The notes under the pieces are model-generated. The model had not been told where the DNA came from and made no database searches. It was given only the letters and a program-made list of their open reading frames with translations. Position numbers and translations under genes: made by a program. This document shows positions 7,992-12,531 of a stretch of 12,531 nucleotides of DNA, piece by piece (the first letter of the stretch is position 1; each line of letters begins with the position of its first letter). Origin of the DNA: DAINBT01 sp036732785. GTDB lineage: Bacteria; Planctomycetota; Phycisphaerae; Sedimentisphaerales; SM23-30. The DNA lies in NCBI GenBank assembly GCA_964537505.1, contig CAZICK010000103.1, forward strand, positions 1-12,531. The letters are read 5' to 3'.

Positions 7992-9371
7992 TCACCCTGC
8001 CTTTTCCTTATCTTTCTTCAGTTTCCCTAATAATGCTTTTGTCTCTTCACCCATCGCCGTATAACTGCCTGCAGGACCATCGGACGTAAATAAAACCGCA
8101 AATCGCGTTATCAATGCTCCTAGCAGCACATAACCCAAAAGAACCTGTAGCATCAGCAGCAGATGCCCACACACGCTTTTCGCATTGGCAAACATATCGC
8201 CAAACCCCAGTGTTGTCATCGTAACAATCGAAAAGTAAACCGCACGCAAAGGCACCAGCCACCACGCCACTGCTTCATAATCGACCACGAACAAATTGCT
8301 GACTACACCAGGATTATCTTTCTCACCCAAAACGTAATAATCCATTGCCCCACAATAATAATAGATACTGGCAAATACTAACACCAAAAGAAAAAAAGTT
8401 AATACAATTCGACCGGTTGATATCCCATAATCGCTTATCCACCAAAACAGCCTTACCGGCCACTGCAAAAACCGATGTTTCCCATACCAATCCTCCCAGT
8501 TCATCCGCCTGACATTATATTTCAAAAGATATTTAGAGCCCGACTCAATACGCGCATTTTCCAGCCCTGTATGCCGAAAGTCTGTATTTTTATCAATCTG
8601 ACAATACAAAAACGATGTGGCCCCATTCACAATAACTCCCTCGAATTTGGCACCTTGCAGTTTGGCGCCCCAGAGATCAGCCCCTTGCAGATTGGCGTTT
8701 TTGACGTTAGCCCCTTGCAGATTGGCACCCTGGAGTTTAGCCCCTTGCAGATTGGCGCTTCCGAGTTTAGCCCCTTGCAGTTTGGCTCCAATGAGAAAAG
8801 CCTCTTGCAGTTTGGCGCCTCCGAGCTTAGCCCCTTGCAGTTTGGCTTCCTCAAGGTTTGCCCCTTCCAGTTTGGCGAAGCTGAGGTCAGCCCCTTCCAG
8901 ATTGGCGTCCTCAAGGTTTGCCCCTTCCAGTTTGGCGAACCCGAGGTCAGCCCCTTCCAGTTTCGCTCCTAAGAGAATAGCCCCTTCCAGTTTGGCGCCG
9001 CTGAGCTTAGCCCCTTCCAGTTTGGCTCCTAAGAGCTTAGCCCCTTCCAGATAGGCGCGTCTGAGATCAGCCCCTTGCAGATTGGTGCCCACGAGGTTAG
9101 CCCCTCCCAGATTGGCCTCTTCGAGCTTAGCCCCTTGCAGATCGGCATCTCTGAGTTTAGCCCCTTGCAGATTGGCTCTCGTGAGTTCAGCCCCTTCCAG
9201 CCATATCTCCTCATCCGGATTTTTGGCTCGCCACTCGTTCCATTCCTTTATCCCCTTCGGCCCCTTTTTCGAGCATTCTATCAGTCTGTCGTACTGCTCC
9301 TGATTAAACTGCCGTTCATCTTTCGGCTGTCCTCCTTTTGATTCCAACTTACTACCTTTTTCCTCAGCCAT
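7992..9371 (-). CDS. Pentapeptide-repeat protein fused to a two-helix potassium-channel pore
   Basis: Residues 1-55 are a charged, soluble N-terminus. Residues about 56-250 are some 39 pentapeptides of the A(N/D/K)LxG type, predicted to form a long right-handed beta-helix of about ten coils. After a linker come one transmembrane helix (about 321-340, ending YYYC), a re-entrant pore loop, the selectivity filter TTLGFGD (386-392), and a second helix (about 403-428). This is the Ion_trans_2 layout of two-helix K+ channels; the filter differs from the usual TVGYGD but keeps the G-x-G-D frame. A Lys/Glu-rich tail ends the protein. The channel should work as a tetramer in the inner membrane with the beta-helix in the cytoplasm, perhaps as gating or docking element; that role is inference. 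No RCK domain or other known ligand domain is visible. The start ATG has AAGG 7-8 nt upstream. Confidence 0.93.
   Translation of the reverse strand: MAEEKGSKLESKGGQPKDERQFNQEQYDRLIECSKKGPKGIKEWNEWRAKNPDEEIWLEGAELTRANLQGAKLRDADLQGAKLEEANLGGANLVGTNLQGADLRRAYLEGAKLLGAKLEGAKLSGAKLEGAILLGAKLEGADLGFAKLEGANLEDANLEGADLSFAKLEGANLEEAKLQGAKLGGAKLQEAFLIGAKLQGAKLGSANLQGAKLQGANLQGANVKNANLQGADLWGAKLQGAKFEGVIVNGATSFLYCQIDKNTDFRHTGLENARIESGSKYLLKYNVRRMNWEDWYGKHRFLQWPVRLFWWISDYGISTGRIVLTFFLLVLVFASIYYYCGAMDYYVLGEKDNPGVVSNLFVVDYEAVAWWLVPLRAVYFSIVTMTTLGFGDMFANAKSVCGHLLLMLQVLLGYVLLGALITRFAVLFTSDGPAGSYTAMGEETKALLGKLKKDKEKAG
8641..9210 (-). repeat. 30-bp tandem repeat array encoding paired pentapeptides (about 19 units)
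   Basis: The block CCCCTT(G/C)CAG recurs in exact 30-bp register from 8651 to 9191, 19 times with few changes. Each unit encodes ten residues, that is two pentapeptides. Units with TTGCAG (coding LQG) and TTCCAG (coding LEG) fall into runs: 8651-8831 Gln, 8861-9041 Glu, then mostly Gln from 9071. This points to expansion by local duplication rather than random change. Confidence 0.92.
8841..8960 (-). repeat. Recent 60-bp tandem duplication within the pentapeptide array
   Basis: Positions 8841-8900 and 8901-8960 are adjacent copies of a two-unit block that differ at 4 of 60 bases by my count. They are closer to each other than to the other units, so this is probably the youngest expansion step. 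Confidence 0.85.
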
Positions 9372-9405
9372 CGTTTTGCCTTTTTCTTAATTGCCCCTGC
9401 CAGGA

Positions 9406-9426
9406 ATTATCATACCCATTGGGTAT
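9406..9426 (-). promoter_or_regulatory. Probable promoter with overlapping palindromic operator for the channel gene
   Basis: On the minus strand a good -10 element (TATGAT at 9414-9409, or GATAAT at 9411-9406) lies about 40 nt before the channel start. Overlapping its upstream edge is a palindrome, ATACCCA/TGGGTAT with one central base (9412-9426). That is a usual place for a repressor site. The -35 is weak (GTTAAG, about 16 nt further up), which would also fit regulation. Confidence 0.45.
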
Positions 9427-9475
9427 ATTTCTTAACCTGTCTACAAAAAACGAAATACTGCCAGAGACCTTTAAC

Positions 9476-11278
9476 TCATTCCTTGATTTTGTAAACACGA
9501 AACTTTTTTTTGATATTACTTGGGAATTGGTTTGTTTTAATGCTTACCTCATTTCCGTTTCCAGCTTTTATTCCTTCTATGTCATTTCGCTTTAAGGATT
9601 CAATTTGGTATTCGAATATTTCTATTGGTGTTTCAATTCCAATCTTATCCTGATTTTCTAAGTTTGATTCTTCAATAATAACACTAAAGATTTCTGCCTG
9701 TTTCCAAATTTGGTTGACTCTACCTATGTATTCATAATTAATAGGTATTATCGAAACACGCTGTGATTTATAAAACAAAGGTTTTACATTTTCTGGTTTC
9801 CACTTATTTCTTAAAAAGCTACGAACCAATCTATACAAATCCCAGGCTGTCATTAACCCTAAATCCATTTGTGGTGCGCCATCAAGTAGTTCTTGCCTAT
9901 ATGGCATATCATTTACTCTATCTAATGGCGGAATATTTCTTTGATGATTAATAATAGTTAAACTATTGATATCTGTCTTGTTCCATTCTTTCATTCTTAT
10001 TGTAGCATGTTTATGTGCTTGTATTGCTTCTGAATCTGATGGTAGACCCGTAATACCCTTTATATCAACTATTAAAATTGGGGATTTATCTTTTATTTGT
10101 ATATCTTCTCTCAAAGAGTTTGCGTTGCCATGAGTTTTAATTACATCGTCAACATCTACTACCTTTTCAAAACCCAATATTTCCAAAGCTTTTATAACCG
10201 CTTGAACAAGGGTATCACCTGTTTCTCTTATTAGGTCATACAAAAACTTATTATCTTCTTTTTCTTTTTCAATTTTAATATCGATTTTTTTGATTTCATC
10301 ATCACATCCTTGTTTTATTTTTTTCTTTTCCTCTTCAAATTCAATAATCTTTGGTAATTCATATTCTGATTTGTGCAACCACAGATTGCCCTCGTAATAA
10401 GGAAATAAATGTGACGCGAAGTTTGGCAATAGTTGAAATAGTTCTAATACAAAATCTGTCTTATTGCCAATTTGCGGAAATATAAATGTCCAAGCGAGCT
10501 TACCTTCTTTGCATTCAAGAGCTATCGCCGCTGATATTATCGAATCATATTTGTTTTTCAACAAAGGATACCAACGCTCCTCATTAATCTCATAATTTCT
10601 TACTAAGTTACAACAAAACTTTGAGTTTTCCATATATTTAGTTAACAGTGTTGTTAAAGCATTATCTTTGCCAAATGGAAACATTTCATTGCCTAAATCA
10701 TCATTTATTTTAACACAAGAATCATATAAGCAGCTTAAAAAGGACCAGTTGTCAAAATCAATATTCTTGCCATCAATATCAATACCAATACCATGATACG
10801 TTTTATGTCCAAACACCATTTTTTGACCTTCTCGGTTCTTGGCAAATACAACAAAAAGTCCACCGTGGCCTAATATTCTATCAAAGGTTTTGCTATGTAT
10901 CGCCATTGACCGGACCCTTGGGTCAATAATACCTTGATTACAACTTGCCCACCAATCATTTTCCCCATCTGAAGTGTGCTTTTCACCTCTCGGTCCTTCT
11001 AAAATCTCTGGCTCTTCCAAATCTATAATGATTATTTCTTGCTCAGTAACATTCGGCAGCTTTCCATTACAAATAACAGGTAGGTATGAATCACTTTGTG
11101 TAACCTTATAAGGATTCCCGAAACTACCTTCAGAAACATTATAGCCTTGACTTAAAAGCCCCTCTGCTGTTTTTCCTGGCATGTCTATCAGTAAAATTTT
11201 AGGCTTGTCATATTTCAAATCTATTTCTTTAGGTTTTTTTATTTCTTTCCGTTTTGTGATGTTTTTTCCCTTAGACAT
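9476..11278 (-). CDS. Putative defence nuclease: Rossmann-like N-terminus, coiled coil, PD-(D/E)XK-type C-terminal domain
   Basis: The function is not established. Residues 25-147 show alternating strands KILLIDM, EIIIIDL and GGLFVVFA, as in a Rossmann- or flavodoxin-like fold. A middle region (about 150-305) is unassigned. Residues 308-345 are a charged coiled coil, followed by FLYDLIRETGDTLVQAVIKA, a block I recall preceding nuclease domains in other coiled-coil/restriction-endonuclease-like proteins. The likely catalytic core is RED (Asp392), 12 residues, then ILIVDIKG (Asp405, Lys407), the D...(D/E)xK pattern, with Gln420 and a later INHQRNIPPLDR block. A wing of about 100 residues closes the protein. 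The gene is strongly AT-rich compared with the carbohydrate genes to its left, which suggests transfer. The start ATG has only a weak GGGA site upstream. It probably acts on nucleic acid in the cytoplasm, possibly in anti-phage defence (inference). Other members of the PD-(D/E)XK fold, including non-nucleases, cannot be excluded. Confidence 0.85.
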   Translation of the reverse strand: MSKGKNITKRKEIKKPKEIDLKYDKPKILLIDMPGKTAEGLLSQGYNVSEGSFGNPYKVTQSDSYLPVICNGKLPNVTEQEIIIIDLEEPEILEGPRGEKHTSDGENDWWASCNQGIIDPRVRSMAIHSKTFDRILGHGGLFVVFAKNREGQKMVFGHKTYHGIGIDIDGKNIDFDNWSFLSCLYDSCVKINDDLGNEMFPFGKDNALTTLLTKYMENSKFCCNLVRNYEINEERWYPLLKNKYDSIISAAIALECKEGKLAWTFIFPQIGNKTDFVLELFQLLPNFASHLFPYYEGNLWLHKSEYELPKIIEFEEEKKKIKQGCDDEIKKIDIKIEKEKEDNKFLYDLIRETGDTLVQAVIKALEILGFEKVVDVDDVIKTHGNANSLREDIQIKDKSPILIVDIKGITGLPSDSEAIQAHKHATIRMKEWNKTDINSLTIINHQRNIPPLDRVNDMPYRQELLDGAPQMDLGLMTAWDLYRLVRSFLRNKWKPENVKPLFYKSQRVSIIPINYEYIGRVNQIWKQAEIFSVIIEESNLENQDKIGIETPIEIFEYQIESLKRNDIEGIKAGNGNEVSIKTNQFPSNIKKKFRVYKIKE

Positions 11279-11420
11279 TTTTTTTCCCGTGTTAATTCGC
11301 AGTTCAATTCATTCAAAATGCCTGCGATTATCCTCTTTTTAGCAGGTGTAGCCCGGGCGAAGGGTAGGGCCATGCCCGCAATTTATTCTGATTGATTAAA
11401 ATTCTTCTCATTCTCTGTGC

Positions 11421-11462
11421 CTAAACAAAGCTCTCAATCTTCTCCTTACAAATTCTTTCTGT
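11421..11462 (-). repeat. 42-bp coding-end repeat, copy B, overlapping the 3' end of the DUF5677-like gene
   Basis: On the minus strand, in a frame different from the DUF5677-like gene, this reads TERICKEKIESFV and stop. It matches 12353-12394 at 35 of 42 positions. Six of the seven differences are synonymous third positions in that frame; the seventh changes Ala to Val. The frame is closed upstream by TAA, so only the tail survives here. Confidence 0.8.
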
Positions 11463-12306
11463 TAGTTTTTACCGTTGGTGGTTTAAGCCCCATGGTTCTG
11501 TAAATTTGCTGAAGTATCTCCAAGTTCCACTTACCATCATATGCAGAAATCTGGGAGCTTGCCAATAATAGAATCTCTATGAGCCAAGAGGTTGAAAGTA
11601 ATATGATATTAACTAGATTTTCCTTTTCTATGTTCTCCCGCTTCTGGACGATCAAGTCTTCATTATCACCCGATTTCATTTCAGTATATGTTGTCATTGC
11701 TGAATAAGGAGTGCTGTGACTCAATTCTGAAAAATGGGAGTAAATTATTTTATAGTGATGAATCCTGATTGGATCGTGCGATGATGATGCCAACTCATAA
11801 ACGTTCTTTCCACACCAAGTATTTTTCCACCCAGTTCGTTTCTTGTTATGGAATTCCTTAAAAGCAGTTTCCATGGACTGTTTGAACTTTTCAAGAAGTA
11901 ACGCTCGTTTTTTGGAGCATCGCCCAGTAGCAATCTCATATTCGATATCGTTTATGGTATGCAAAGACTTTTGCAATTCATTATATCTGAGGTATTTACT
12001 AGCTTGTTGTTCAGAAACTGTTTCCTCTCTCAGGATTTCCTCCAGATTTAAAAGCAACTCAAACAACGATCTAGCTATTATTGCGGCATTTTCCCAATGA
12101 TCATTCTCCAAAAGCAGTTTAATAGACTTGTAGAGATTAAAGGCTCTTACAATAGTAACTGTTTTTACAAAATCCAACGCACTTTTATGTTGTCGCATCC
12201 CATTTGGGTGAATCCATTCATGAAGTTTATCGACAACATTGTCGATTATTGCAAAAAACTCAGGATATCTCTCTGGTGCAGGTTTGACGATTATTACTTC
12301 TGTCAA
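11446..12306 (-). CDS. DUF5677-like all-helical protein
   Basis: The protein is 286 residues, soluble and almost entirely helical. Its layout fits the DUF5677 family as I recall it: a helix with AAIIARSLFELLLNLEEI (about 74-91) and a later helix with YSHFSELSHSTPYS (189-202, His198). The family function is unknown; a distant relation to HEPN-type helical domains is speculation. The start is TTG, supported by AAGGA 8 nt upstream and by an in-frame TAG a short distance further up with no ATG or GTG between. It lies 167 bp upstream of the nuclease gene on the same strand, too far to assume one operon. The DNA is AT-rich like the nuclease gene. Its last codons run out of frame over the end of an older coding sequence (11421-11462), so the present C-terminus (TNRKNL) may be a secondary product of rearrangement. 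Confidence 0.82.
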   Translation of the reverse strand: MTEVIIVKPAPERYPEFFAIIDNVVDKLHEWIHPNGMRQHKSALDFVKTVTIVRAFNLYKSIKLLLENDHWENAAIIARSLFELLLNLEEILREETVSEQQASKYLRYNELQKSLHTINDIEYEIATGRCSKKRALLLEKFKQSMETAFKEFHNKKRTGWKNTWCGKNVYELASSSHDPIRIHHYKIIYSHFSELSHSTPYSAMTTYTEMKSGDNEDLIVQKRENIEKENLVNIILLSTSWLIEILLLASSQISAYDGKWNLEILQQIYRTMGLKPPTVKTNRKNL

Positions 12307-12352
12307 AGTAAACTTCCTTAATAGTGGAACCTATATCCCGCTTTTGTTAATA

Positions 12353-12394
12353 CTAAGCAAAGCTTTCTATCTTTTCCTTACAAATCCTCTCCGT
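12353..12394 (-). repeat. 42-bp coding-end repeat, copy A
   Basis: This reads TERICKEKIESFA and stop on the minus strand and pairs with 11421-11462, 932 bp away. The two copies bracket the DUF5677-like gene except for its last codons. Confidence 0.8.
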
Positions 12395-12481
12395 AACCTC
12401 ATGCAGTTTTTTGACGCATGGCGCGAGTTGCTCCAATTGTTCTTTCGTTATCTTATATTCTCTTTCTTCTTCGTGTTCTTC
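12353..12481 (-). pseudogene. 3' remnant of an unidentified small helical protein gene
   Basis: The frame is open for 42 codons, from just after a TGA (12484-12482) to TAG. It reads EREYKITKEQLEQLAPCVKK and then LHEVTERICKEKIESFA. No ATG or GTG occurs in it; the only start option is a TTG that would give 27 residues. The sequence is amphipathic-helical and its end is repeated at 11421-11462. The upstream DNA has the purine-rich AACCACGAAGATGAG and AACACGAAGAAG pattern that I recall ahead of some mobile small-protein genes; this is from memory. I do not recognise the protein family. Confidence 0.4.
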
Positions 12482-12531
12482 TCATCTTCGTGGTTAAATT
12501 TATTTTCCTATTCTTATCTTCTAGTGCCTCA

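Noticed and set aside
8641..9210. CRISPR-like regular 30-bp repeats
   Set aside because: The repeats are contiguous with no unique spacers, and translate exactly as pentapeptides in the channel gene frame.
8475..9303. Long plus-strand open frames over the pentapeptide array
   Set aside because: They are antisense by-products of the 30-bp periodicity; the minus strand encodes a coherent two-domain protein.
9372..9475. Terminator after the nuclease gene
   Set aside because: A T-run is present on the minus strand but I could not find a stable stem in front of it.
1..12531. tRNA, rRNA, integrase or IS transposase genes
   Set aside because: None recognised on either strand, so the island call in the right part rests on composition and repeats only.

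Overview
The window suggests a member of the Planctomycetes (Phycisphaerae/Sedimentisphaerales-like) or a close PVC relative. The reasons are a very long secreted sialate-O-acetylesterase-type protein built from tandem modules with the YYWRID signature, a lipoprotein GH78 rhamnosidase beside it, and mosaic repeat-rich intergenic DNA. This placement rests on protein style, not on a marker gene. Every gene I support lies on the minus strand.

Region 1 (1-7461) is moderately GC-rich and carbohydrate-related. It holds a 1176-codon secreted esterase that is open at the left edge (1-3529), a 576-bp upstream tract with a decayed secreted leader ORF and a hairpin (3530-4105), a frameshifted fragment resembling the N-terminus of GH127/DUF1680 enzymes (4106-4611), and an intact alpha-L-rhamnosidase lipoprotein (4630-7461). 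Esterase, rhamnosidase and arabinofuranosidase-like remnant together fit a locus for pectin, especially rhamnogalacturonan-type glycans.

Region 2 (7462-7991) has no gene. It holds a strong terminator-like hairpin that points along the plus strand, where no gene precedes it, followed by sequence that looks like a mosaic of dispersed intergenic repeats.

Region 3 (7992-9371) encodes a fusion of about 39 pentapeptide repeats to a two-helix potassium-channel pore. The beta-helix part is written as a near-perfect 30-bp tandem array with signs of recent expansion. A palindrome overlaps its probable promoter.

Region 4 (9372-12531) is visibly AT-rich and looks like an acquired accessory island. It has a 600-aa protein with an N-terminal Rossmann-like part, a coiled coil and a PD-(D/E)XK-type nuclease domain, then a DUF5677-like helical protein. 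The DUF5677-like gene lies between two copies of a 42-bp sequence. Six of the seven differences between the copies are synonymous in a frame that the DUF5677-like gene does not use, so the two copies appear to be 3' ends of once-coding homologous genes. The nuclease, the DUF5677-like protein and the channel fusion are the best candidates for an undescribed defence or stress system. A functional link between them is inference only.
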